Notes under the pieces: model-generated
Database searches by the model: none
What the model was told of the DNA's origin: nothing
Seen by the model: the letters and a program-made list of their open reading frames with translations, nothing else
Part shown: positions 16,948-24,345 of the stretch, piece by piece
Position numbering within the stretch: position 1 is the first letter of the stretch
Layout: every line of letters begins with the position of its first letter
NCBI RefSeq assembly: GCF_002263495.1
Contig: NZ_CP022753.1
Span: forward strand, 2,542,001-2,606,000
Direction: 5' to 3'
DNA: 64,000 nucleotides
Origin: Nocardiopsis gilva YIM 90087
GTDB taxonomy: Bacteria; Actinomycetota; Actinomycetes; Streptosporangiales; Streptosporangiaceae
Translations under genes and position numbers: made by a program

Positions 16948-17856
16948 TCATACCTGAGCATCGAGATCAGCCGCCGAACCCGCGAAGCCAGCGCGAGCAT
17001 CGCGCATCAGTGCCGTGTAGCCGTCCTCCAGGGTCGGTGCGACCTTCTCCGCACCGGCCGGGGGCTCCTCGGCCACAATCCGGTAGTCCACTCCGTCCCC
17101 CGTCGCCACCGCGCTGACGACGCTCAGCCCCGTGTCGACCGGCTGTGGCCCCGCTGTGCGCAGGCGAAACGTCCGGCCCTCGCCCGCGCGGGTGAGCCCG
17201 CTCGTCGTGCCCCGATAGACCACCTGCCCCGCGGCCAGCACCGCTACCTCCGGGCACGTCTGCGCCACGTCGTCGAGGATGTGCGTGGAGAGCACCACCG
17301 TGCGCTGCTCGCCGAGCCCCGCCAGCAGCACACGGAAGCGCATCCGCTCCTCGGGGTCGAGCCCCGCTGTCGGTTCATCCACCACGATCAGCCGAGGGTC
17401 ACCCATCAGCGCCTGGGCTATCCCGACCCGGCGGCGCATTCCGCCGGACAGCGCGCCTAGCCGCCGCCGCGCCACCAGCGTCAGTTCCATCCGCTCCAGC
17501 AGTTCATCGGCCTGGCGGCGGCGCTCCCGCCGACTGTCGACGCCCTTGAGCAGGCCCATGTAATCGAGGAACTCGCGAGCGGTCAGATCCGGATACAGCT
17601 CCAGGTGCTGTGGCAGATAGCCCAACATCCGCTTGACCGCCGCCCGTCCGGCACGCGTGCCCAGGTCGTGCCTACCGATCGAGATCGTCCCCGAGTCGGC
17701 GCGCAGCACGCTGGTGAGCAGGCGCATCAGCGTGGTCTTCCCCGCGCCGTTGGGTCCCAGTAGCCCGAGCATGCCGCCGCCGAAGTCCAGGTTCACCCCG
17801 TCCAGCACCCGTTGCCGGCGGAAGGACTTGGTCAGGTCGGTGACGGTGACGTCCAC
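16948..17856 (-). CDS. ABC-2 exporter ATP-binding protein (second set)
   Basis: Encodes 302 residues. Walker A GPNGAGKTTLMRL (near residue 35), signature LSGGMRRRVGIAQAL and Walker B LIVVDEPTAGLDP are all intact. A C-terminal extension of about 90 residues after the ATPase core carries GQVVYRGTTSGL and a beta-rich tail seen in exporter ATPases. GTG 17856 lies eight bases from the stop of the permease gene upstream. It pairs with 17864-18667 and belongs to the gene group led by the ECF sigma factor. Confidence 0.88.
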   Translation of the reverse strand: MDVTVTDLTKSFRRQRVLDGVNLDFGGGMLGLLGPNGAGKTTLMRLLTSVLRADSGTISIGRHDLGTRAGRAAVKRMLGYLPQHLELYPDLTAREFLDYMGLLKGVDSRRERRRQADELLERMELTLVARRRLGALSGGMRRRVGIAQALMGDPRLIVVDEPTAGLDPEERMRFRVLLAGLGEQRTVVLSTHILDDVAQTCPEVAVLAAGQVVYRGTTSGLTRAGEGRTFRLRTAGPQPVDTGLSVVSAVATGDGVDYRIVAEEPPAGAEKVAPTLEDGYTALMRDARAGFAGSAADLDAQV

Positions 17857-17863
17857 GGCGGAA

Positions 17864-18667
17864 CTACCCCTTCCAGTCGATGATCAGCCGCGCGGCCCAC
17901 ACGAACAGGGCGACGGCGCCCAGCACGCACGCCAGGTTGACCAGTGCCGGCACTGGTCCGGTGGGTGGGCTGAGCAGGGCGACCTGGCCATAGCCCGCCC
18001 ACGTCGTGTCCACCCCGAACCAGGCCGCGCCCGGGTACTCGCCGATCGGTGTGAGGACGGTCCCGGTCGGGGTCGGCACCCAGCGCAGGGTGTAATTCCA
18101 CCAGTTGAACCAGAGCCACAAAGGGGCTACCAGCACCCGGACGACGGGGACGGGCAAGACCAGACCCAGCGTCGCAGTCAGGGCCCCCGACCAGAGACAG
18201 GCCGGGAGCAGCAACACGGCAAAGGCCACCACCGACCACAGCGGCGCGGACGGGGCGCCGTCGGCGATCGCGATGTACACGCCCGATCCCAGAGAGATCA
18301 CCAACCCGGGTGCGGAGGCGACGGCAGCACCCCCGAACAGCACCCCGAGCAGCCGCCTGGGTCCGGCCAGCGGCGTGGACGCCAGCAACTCCTCGATCCC
18401 GCTGCCCCGGGTACGCCGAAACCGATCGGCCATCGCCACTCCGACCCCGACCGGGACGAGGAACACCAACATCAGAACGATCTTCCCCGCCTTCTCCTGG
18501 GCTGGGACCACCGCCGTCACCGGACGTAGCAGCAGGAGTAGGGAGATCAGCGCGAATGGCAGCACAGCGAACCACATGGCCTTGCCGCGCAACGCCATGC
18601 GCCCCTCGTAAAGCGCCGACGCCCACAGGGGTGCCACAGACGCTGCCTGGATACCTCTCGTCGCCAT
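17864..18667 (-). CDS. ABC-2 type permease (second set)
   Basis: Encodes 267 residues with about six hydrophobic helices, including FAVLPFALISLLLLL, IVLMLVFLVPVGVGVAMA and LVNLACVLGAVALFVWAA. RTRGSGIEELLASTPLAG is the cytoplasmic loop that contacts the ATPase in ABC-2 permeases. It lies 409 bases downstream of the frameshifted anti-sigma gene, in the same direction, with a CRISPR relic between them. In related actinomycete loci a sigma factor, zinc-finger membrane protein, permease and ATPase form one unit. Confidence 0.85.
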   Translation of the reverse strand: MATRGIQAASVAPLWASALYEGRMALRGKAMWFAVLPFALISLLLLLRPVTAVVPAQEKAGKIVLMLVFLVPVGVGVAMADRFRRTRGSGIEELLASTPLAGPRRLLGVLFGGAAVASAPGLVISLGSGVYIAIADGAPSAPLWSVVAFAVLLLPACLWSGALTATLGLVLPVPVVRVLVAPLWLWFNWWNYTLRWVPTPTGTVLTPIGEYPGAAWFGVDTTWAGYGQVALLSPPTGPVPALVNLACVLGAVALFVWAARLIIDWKG

Positions 18668-18981
18668 CCATCCGCCGGAGACCGCCGCATGCCGTGGGGC
18701 AATGGCTGTCGCTCCACCCCGCAGCTCGATCGCAGCCCGGCGCAGTCACCACCGGAGCCGCGTAGGTGGTAGGAATCGCCCGGGCAGGCAGGAAAGCTAC
18801 CGCAGCGCTCCGACGAACGCCACCGCCACCGTGCCTCGCGGACCGCATGAAAAGGAGACTCATGGGAGAAGAATCAGAGGGGGTAGCTGCCACGATTAGC
18901 ATGGTTTTTGTTTCCGTGTCCGAATTCCAAGAAGTTGCATATCCGGCGCCCCTGCTACGGTAAACCCGCTGCTCACCGAGG

Positions 18982-19071
18982 CCTGCTCCCCGCGCGTGCG
19001 GGGATGGACCCAGGGCGTCCATCGACAGGGGGACTGGGACCTCCTGCGCCCCGTGCGTGCGGGGATGGGGC
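18982..19071 (+). CRISPR. Two-repeat type I-E CRISPR relic
   Basis: Two 29-base repeats lie at 18982-19010 and 19043-19071, sharing CCCCG, CGTGCGGGGATGG and 25 of 29 bases. They match the hairpin-forming repeat type of actinomycete I-E (Cse/CASCADE) arrays. The single 32-base spacer (19011-19042) gives a 61-base unit, exactly the I-E period. The second repeat carries the changes expected in a degenerate terminal repeat. An AT-richer stretch (18890-18981) upstream could be the leader. No cas gene is present in the window, so this is an isolated remnant or an orphan miniature array. It lies five bases from the anti-sigma gene's stop. Confidence 0.7.
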
Positions 19072-19076
19072 TCATG

Positions 19077-20028
19077 TCAGTCTTCCGGCAGGGTGCGGTC
19101 GGGGCGGGTGACGAGCCAGGTGGATGCGGTGAGCAGTGCGGCGGCGGCTCCGAGTGTTGCTGGGTTGGTCGACCACACCGTCACCACGGCCGCTGAGGCA
19201 TCCGCGCTTATCGGTAGTGGGACCACTCCCAGCCCCAGCACGCCTACAGCCCACGCGCTCAGGCCGAATCCTGCGCCGACCATGGGGGAGCGCCACACCG
19301 ACCCGAACACGGCGAGTGCCGCGCCGAGCAGTGCCGCGCCGAGCCAGGAGCCGATCATCTCCAGCGGCCCCACCGGAGCGGCCAGTACGGTGCTGGCCAG
19401 CAGCGACGCCGTCATAGCCACCAGCAGGTCGATTCCGACGACGAACGTCAGCCGGGCCAGCCACACCACTACCGGCGGCACCGGCATCGCGTACAACAGC
19501 TCGCCGCGCGGGTCCCGCCGGGGTTCGCAGACCGCGAGCGCGCCCAGCGTCACCAGCAGCGTCACCCCGGCCGAACAGCAGGGCGCCGACCAGGGGGTCG
19601 GGCGCACGCCACACCACCCCGAGTAGCAACGCGAACCCGACCGCCGTGAGCGGCCACAGCAGCCCCGGGAGCAGTCGCGCCTGCCGGAGCACCAGCGCTG
19701 CCGTCAACCGCCAGGAAGCCGTCATCGCGGGCTTGGCGGCGCGGCGGGGGAGAGCTGCTGGAGCGGGGGCCGCTGCCCCCATCGGTGGCGAGTCGACTGC
19801 ACCCTCGCGTAGCGCGGGGGCGATCAGCACGTCGAACGACGGGGCGGTGGTCTCGCCGACTGCCTCCGCATCGGCGTCACGGAGCACCGACGCCAGCCGC
19901 GCCGTTCCCGCCACCTGTTCCCGGCACGCCGCGCACCCGTCCAGGTGGGCGCGCGCCGCTGCGGGCAGGGCGTCGGCGCCCTCCGTACCGCCCGCCCGTG
20001 CGATCAGTTCGTCATCCAGGTGCGTCAT
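19077..20028 (-). pseudogene. Zinc-finger anti-sigma membrane protein, one-base frameshift
   Basis: ATG 20028 abuts the sigma factor stop. The N terminus has a zf-HC2 motif (H-L-D-G-C-A-A-C, about residues 28-35) as in anti-sigma factors, followed by a linker and membrane helices. At about 19570-19580 the frame must shift by one base: the first frame reads VGALLFGRGD, while the continuation SAGVTLLVTLGALAVCEPRR and five more helices lie in the next frame and end at 19077. The intact protein would be about 317 residues. The cause is either a real mutation or a sequencing error in a GC-rich tract. Confidence 0.7.
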
Positions 20029-20607
20029 TCAGCTCACCGGCCCCTTCGCCAGTGCTCGTGCCAACCGCGCACGCGCGCCCGACATCCGGCTCTTCACCGT
20101 GCCGACCGGGATGCCCAGGACCTCGGCGATGTCCCGGTAGGGAAGCTCGTCCACCAGCGCCAACGTGACCACCTCCCGGTGCTGTTCGGGCAGCGCGGCG
20201 ATCGCCGCCATGATCTCCGAGTGCCCGGCCGCCGACAGCGCCGCCGCTTCGACGTCGGCGCGCACGTCGGCGGGCTCGGGTGCGGTGTCGACATCGACGG
20301 TCACCGGCTCGACGCGGCGCAGCCGGTTGTGCGCCTGGCGGCGCGCGACGCCCATCAGCCACCCGCGCACCGACGACGCACCCCGGTAGCTCGACGCCGA
20401 CTGCCACACCGCCAGCCAGGTCTCCTGAAGGATGTCCTCGGCGGTCCCGGCATCGGAGGTCAGCCGACGCAGGAGCCGCAGCAGCGCCGTCGCGTGCCGC
20501 TGATACAGCGCACGTAGGGCCGCCTCGTCACCGTGCCCCACTCGTGTCAGAAGGTCGTGATCGCCGTTCACCTGACGTACGTAGCGGCGGCGGGCGAAAA
20601 GGTTCAC
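20029..20607 (-). CDS. ECF-type RNA polymerase sigma factor
   Basis: Encodes 192 residues. Region 2 (LLTRVGHGDEAALRALYQRH...AEDILQETWLAVW) and region 4 (LPEQHREVVTLALVDELPYR then DIAEVLGIPVGTVKSRMSGA) are both clear. GTG 20607 follows GGAGA closely. The downstream zf-HC2 membrane protein is its probable anti-sigma factor, and the two ABC exporters behind that are likely targets, as in envelope-stress sigma loci. Loss of the anti-sigma through the frameshift would leave this factor unrestrained. Confidence 0.9.
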   Translation of the reverse strand: MNLFARRRYVRQVNGDHDLLTRVGHGDEAALRALYQRHATALLRLLRRLTSDAGTAEDILQETWLAVWQSASSYRGASSVRGWLMGVARRQAHNRLRRVEPVTVDVDTAPEPADVRADVEAAALSAAGHSEIMAAIAALPEQHREVVTLALVDELPYRDIAEVLGIPVGTVKSRMSGARARLARALAKGPVS

Positions 20608-20644
20608 GCCGTCTCCGCGCGCCGGGGCGCGGGCAGGCGGACGT

Positions 20645-21247
20645 TCACAGCAGCGGTGGCCCCTGGCCGGGCTTCTCCTGGTAGGAGTAGCGCTGCTCGG
20701 ACCACGGGTCGGCGAGGTTGTGGTAGCCGCGCTCCTCCCAGAAGCCGCGGCGGTCGCGGGTCATGTACTCGATCGCGCGCACCCACTTCACGCTCTTCCA
20801 CCCGTACAGGTGCGGCACCACCAGGCGCACCGGGAAGCCGTGCTCCGGGGTCAGGCGGACGCCGTCGCGGTGGGTCGCCAGGAGCACGTCGGGCGCGAGG
20901 AAGTCGTCCATGCGCAGGTTGGCGCTGTAGCCGTACTCCGCCCACACCATGACGTGGGTGACCGTCGGGTGCGGCGGGGCCAGCTCGACCATGTGCGACG
21001 CGCGGACCCCGCGCCAGCGGACGCCGGGAATCGTGAATCTGGTCACGCAATGGAAGTCGGAAACGGCGTCGACCCGCGGCAGCTCGTCAAACTCCGACCA
21101 GGACCACCGGTACTCGCCCAGCGAGTCGGTGGCTCCATACACCCGGAGATCCCAGCGCTGCGGGCGAAAGCGCGGCACCGGGCCATAGTGCAGGGCCTCG
21201 CGTGGGCCGGGCACGTATTGGCCGGGTGGCAGGCGACTCTCCGACAA
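20645..21247 (-). CDS. Sulfite-oxidase-like molybdopterin oxidoreductase
   Basis: Encodes 200 residues in the SUOX molybdopterin fold without heme domain. LHYGPVPRFRPQRWDLRVYG opens the fold. Cys67 in DFHCVTRF is the molybdenum ligand, and HGFPVRLVVPHLYGWKSVKW is the conserved cofactor loop. A TTG start at 21247 is preferred because GAAGGAG precedes it by five bases and the product then begins MSESRLPPGQ like its relatives; longer starts up to 21358 lack such support. No signal peptide is seen, so it is probably cytoplasmic. The natural substrate of this subfamily is unknown. Confidence 0.85.
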   Translation of the reverse strand: MSESRLPPGQYVPGPREALHYGPVPRFRPQRWDLRVYGATDSLGEYRWSWSEFDELPRVDAVSDFHCVTRFTIPGVRWRGVRASHMVELAPPHPTVTHVMVWAEYGYSANLRMDDFLAPDVLLATHRDGVRLTPEHGFPVRLVVPHLYGWKSVKWVRAIEYMTRDRRGFWEERGYHNLADPWSEQRYSYQEKPGQGPPLL

Positions 21248-21343
21248 TCGATCTCCTTCACGTACCGTCCCCGCCATCCTCCCAAACCCGGATGACACGC
21301 GTGGAGTGAACCCCTCCCGGCGTCCAAGGTCACGGGCGTGCGC

Positions 21344-21349
21344 TATAGT
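21344..21349 (+). promoter_or_regulatory. -10 element TATAGT of the aroF leader
   Basis: TATAGT ends seven bases before the ATG of the leader peptide, so transcription would begin at or next to that ATG and the leader would be leaderless. The same GTGCGCTATAGT string precedes the SAM-IV riboswitch at 61836. Confidence 0.65.
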
Positions 21350-21356
21350 CACTGGC

Positions 21357-21431
21357 ATGCAGCGGAAGTTTTGGCGCTTTTATGGCTACCGGCCCTCGGG
21401 TAGGACGGTCGCCCTCTTAGCGCTGCGCTGA
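21357..21431 (+). CDS. Aromatic-rich leader peptide of the DAHP synthase gene
   Basis: A 24-codon frame begins MQRK, then FWRFYGY: five aromatic codons (Phe, Trp, Phe, Tyr, Tyr) within seven. It ends LLALR and stops at 21431, just before a strong terminator hairpin. It sits at the predicted transcription start and upstream of aroF, whose enzyme is the first step to Phe, Tyr and Trp. This is the layout of a ribosome-mediated attenuator. One leucine codon is TTA, which is very rare in high-GC actinomycetes and read by the bldA tRNA. The peptide itself probably has no function beyond sensing charged aromatic tRNAs. Confidence 0.8.
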   Translation: MQRKFWRFYGYRPSGRTVALLALR

Positions 21432-21445
21432 CAGGACGACTTCGC

Positions 21446-21478
21446 AAAGCCCCGGGCCGGACGGCCCGGGGCTTTTTT
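21446..21478 (+). terminator. Attenuator terminator before aroF
   Basis: AAAGCCCCGGGCC (21446-21458) pairs perfectly with 21463-21475 across a four-base loop, followed by further T residues to 21478, a textbook intrinsic terminator. Bases 21391-21400 (GGCCCTCGGG), directly after the aromatic codons, can pair with 21451-21458 over about eight pairs with a two-base bulge and so could act as the competing antiterminator. Confidence 0.85.
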
Positions 21479-21553
21479 GTATGTCCGCTGTCGCATCCGC
21501 ACCGCCGAACACGCCCAAAGCAGGACCCCCGAACCGCCAAAGGAACAAGGCCA

Positions 21554-22612
21554 ATGGTCATCGTGATGGCTCCGGACGCCACTCCCGCCCATATCGAACA
21601 CCTCGTCGACCTCGTCACCGCCGCGGGCGGTGAGGCGTATGTGACCCGCGGTGTCAGCCGCACGATCATCGGCCTGGTCGGCGACGTTCGGCAGTTCGAG
21701 ACCCTTGACCTTCGCGCGATGCCGGGAGTGAGCGACGTGTTGCGGATTTCCGCGCCCTACAAGCTGGTCAGCCGAGAGAACCACGACAGCCGTTCGGTCG
21801 TGAACGTGCGCGGGGTGCCGATCGGCGGTGAGCACATGACGCTCATCGCGGGCCCGTGCGCCGTCGAGACGCCCGACCAGACCCTGGAGGCGGCGCTCAT
21901 GGCCAAGGCGGCCGGTGCGGCGCTGCTGCGCGGCGGCGCCTACAAGCCGCGCACCTCCCCCTACGCCTTCCAGGGGCTCGGCGAGGCCGGGCTGAAGATC
22001 CTCGCCGACGTGCGCGACCAGACCGGCCTGCCGATCGTCACCGAGGTCGTCGACGCCGGTGACGTGGAACTGGTGGCGTCCTACGCCGACATGCTGCAGA
22101 TCGGCACCCGCAACATGCAGAACTTCGCCCTGCTGCAGGCCGCCGGTGATGCGGGCAAGCCGGTGCTGCTCAAGCGGGGTATGAGCGCGACCATCGAGGA
22201 GTGGCTGATGGCCGCCGAGTACATCGCCCAGCGCGGCAACCTCGACATCGTGCTGTGCGAGCGCGGCATCCGCACCTTCGAGAAGGCCACCCGCAACACC
22301 CTGGACATCGCGGCCGTGCCCGTGGCCCAGAACCTCTCCCACCTGCCGGTGATCGTCGACCCGTCGCACTCCGGCGGCAAGCGCGACCTGGTGCTGCCGC
22401 TGTCGCGCGCGGCGATCGGGGTCGGTGCCGACGGTGTCATCGTCGACGTCCACCCGACGCCCGAGACCGCGCTGTGCGACGGCCCGCAGGCCCTGGTCGG
22501 CGACGACATCCAGGAGCTGGCCGACGCCGTGTCGAGCATGTCGAAGCTGCTCGGCCGCACCCTGGCCACCGCCCCGGAACCGGAACGGGCGGCGCAGACG
22601 GTCGGCGTCTGA
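21554..22612 (+). CDS. aroF: 3-deoxy-7-phosphoheptulonate (DAHP) synthase
   Basis: Encodes 352 residues and condenses phosphoenolpyruvate with erythrose 4-phosphate, the first shikimate step. It is the type I-beta form with an N-terminal ferredoxin-like regulatory region (1-85) and the barrel from IAGPCAVETPDQT onward. LLRGGAYKPRTSPYAFQGLG, LLKRGMSATIEEWL and VIVDPSHSGGKRDLV are its catalytic and metal loops. ATG 21554 follows AAAGGAACAAGG. It is expressed through the attenuator upstream. The corresponding gene in M. tuberculosis lies near pknL, and a kinase is also nearby here. Confidence 0.92.
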   Translation: MVIVMAPDATPAHIEHLVDLVTAAGGEAYVTRGVSRTIIGLVGDVRQFETLDLRAMPGVSDVLRISAPYKLVSRENHDSRSVVNVRGVPIGGEHMTLIAGPCAVETPDQTLEAALMAKAAGAALLRGGAYKPRTSPYAFQGLGEAGLKILADVRDQTGLPIVTEVVDAGDVELVASYADMLQIGTRNMQNFALLQAAGDAGKPVLLKRGMSATIEEWLMAAEYIAQRGNLDIVLCERGIRTFEKATRNTLDIAAVPVAQNLSHLPVIVDPSHSGGKRDLVLPLSRAAIGVGADGVIVDVHPTPETALCDGPQALVGDDIQELADAVSSMSKLLGRTLATAPEPERAAQTVGV

Positions 22613-22708
22613 ACGGAGCGCGCGAGGGCCCGCGGCGACGCTGTCGCGCGGGTCCTCGCTCTTTGCTCTTTCTCCCCGTCTCCGCGGTCCAGGCTGGCCG
22701 CCCCCACC

Positions 22709-22776
22709 TCCGTTGATCTTGGCGATATCGGGGTTTCAGCGGCGGTTTTTACCCCGATATCCCCGAGATCAACGGA
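22709..22776. repeat. Long palindrome, dispersed family, copy 1
   Basis: Left arm 22709-22734 and right arm 22751-22776 are 26 bases each and match at 24 positions. The shared core reads CCGTTGATCT...GATATCGGGGT. The 16-base spacer contains CGGCGGTTTTT. It lies between the convergent aroF and thiI genes and can fold as a cruciform or bidirectional terminator. A second member is at 37792-37861. Confidence 0.8.
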
Positions 22777-22817
22777 GACAGGAAGGGACGTCGAACGCCG
22801 AGCGTTGGACGGCGGGG

Positions 22818-24092
22818 CTACAGCTTGGCCATCTCCTCGCCGAGGAAGCTCGGCCGGTGCAGCTGGGCGGTCGTCACCAGGTGCTCGGCCAGCTCCTCGG
22901 CGTCCAGGCGCTTCTCGATCTGGCGCAGGTCGGCGACCTTCGCGGCGGTCTCGACCTGGCGCGGGGTGAGGAGCGTGCAGCAGTCCTCGTCCGGCAGCTC
23001 GGAGATGCTCAGCGTGCCGATGCGGCGCGCCTGGTCCATGATCTCGGTCTTGTCCATGCCGATCAGCGGGCGCAGGATCGGCAGGTCCACGGCGTCGTCG
23101 AGCGCGGTGATGTTGGTCATTGTCTGGCTGGCGACCTGGCCGAGCGCGTCGCCGGTGATGAGGGCCTCGGCGCCCAGGTTGTCGGCGAGCGCCTCGGCCG
23201 TCTTGAGCATCAGCCGACGCTGCGCCACGATCTGCAGCCGCTCGATTCCCGAGGTCTTGAGCTGCTGCTGGGCCTTGCCGAAGGGCACGACGAACAGCCG
23301 CGAGCCGACCTGGAACCGGTCGAGCTGGCGCACCAGGCTGTAGGCCTTGTAGATGGACTCCGGGCCGGTGAACGGCATGCCGGAGAAGTGCAGGAAGTCG
23401 ACCTTCAGGCCGCGGCGCATCATCCGGTGCGCCGCGACGGGGGAGTCGATGCCCCCGGACATCAGCACCAGGCCGCGCCCGCTCATGCCCGCCGGCAGGC
23501 CGCCCTGGCCGGGGATGCCGTCGGTGTAGACGAACACCTCGTCCCGGTCGACCTCGATGTTGACGGTGTTGTCGGGGCGCTTGAGGTTGACCGGGAGCCC
23601 GTGGGCCTCCTTGACCTTGGCGCCGACGTACCCGGCCAGCTCGGAGGAGGTCATCGGGAAGCGCTTGTCGCGGCGCCGCGCCTTGACCGCGAACGAGCCG
23701 GTGCGGTCGGCCATGGAGCGCACGGCGAGGTCGACCACGGTGTCGAGGTCCTTGGCGACGCGGCGCACCAGGTGCACCCAGACGATCCCCATGACGTTGC
23801 TCATGCGCTCGGCCAGCTCGTGGACCTGGGCGTCGGCGGCGCCGGGCATGCGGATGATGATCACGCCGGCCCCCCGCTGGGTCACCTTCAGCTCGCCGAG
23901 CCCCCGCGCGGCCGAGCGGATGTTGTTGTGCAGCCGGCGCTCGAAGAGCTTCCGGTTGCTGCCCTTGAGCACGATCTCGCCGAGCTTCATCAGCACGCAC
24001 AGCTCGCCGACTCCCGACCCGGACGGGGTCGGGCCCGTGGCGTCCACGACTTCTCGCGCGTCGATCGCGGCGGAGTCGGACGTAACGGCCAT
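22818..24092 (-). CDS. thiI: tRNA 4-thiouridine / thiazole sulfur transferase ThiI
   Basis: Encodes 424 residues. A ferredoxin-like and THUMP region (about 31-195) binds tRNA. The PP-loop SGGIDSPVA (212-220) adenylates the substrate, and LITGDALGQVASQTMTNI is the conserved ThiI motif. It stops near the end of the ATPase domain and lacks the rhodanese domain of the E. coli enzyme, as in many non-enterobacterial forms. It makes s4U8 in tRNA and in some bacteria helps sulfur transfer for thiazole synthesis. ATG 24092 follows GGAG by about ten bases. The longer frame to 24560 overlaps pfkA and is not used. Confidence 0.9.
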   Translation of the reverse strand: MAVTSDSAAIDAREVVDATGPTPSGSGVGELCVLMKLGEIVLKGSNRKLFERRLHNNIRSAARGLGELKVTQRGAGVIIIRMPGAADAQVHELAERMSNVMGIVWVHLVRRVAKDLDTVVDLAVRSMADRTGSFAVKARRRDKRFPMTSSELAGYVGAKVKEAHGLPVNLKRPDNTVNIEVDRDEVFVYTDGIPGQGGLPAGMSGRGLVLMSGGIDSPVAAHRMMRRGLKVDFLHFSGMPFTGPESIYKAYSLVRQLDRFQVGSRLFVVPFGKAQQQLKTSGIERLQIVAQRRLMLKTAEALADNLGAEALITGDALGQVASQTMTNITALDDAVDLPILRPLIGMDKTEIMDQARRIGTLSISELPDEDCCTLLTPRQVETAAKVADLRQIEKRLDAEELAEHLVTTAQLHRPSFLGEEMAKL

Positions 24093-24300
24093 GACGTGGT
24101 CTCCAAGGTGTGTGGAACAGCGGGTGGTCGAGTGGTGGAATCGGGGGCCTCGCGCATGGGGCCGCCTATTCCAGTATCGAACATTCCGGCGACCGGTCGG
24201 TACGGCGCGGTGCGGCCGAGTGTGGGGGACTGGCGCGGTCGCGCGTGCCCGCGACCGCGCCTGCGCGTCGGTCGGCACCGGAGGTTCCCCGCACGTTGAA

Positions 24301-24328
24301 GACCCCGCCCCCGGTGCCGGGCGGGGTC
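24301..24328 (-). terminator. pfkA terminator hairpin
   Basis: GACCCCGCCC and its exact complement (10 bp each, 8-base loop) lie 17 bases after the pfkA stop in the direction of transcription, followed by TTCAA. Confidence 0.6.
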
Positions 24329-24345
24329 GGTCCGCTGTCCGCGTG

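Noticed and set aside
22081-24000. 639-codon frame across aroF 3' end and thiI
   Set aside because: Reads out of frame through two certain genes and the palindrome between them; Arg/Pro-rich shadow.
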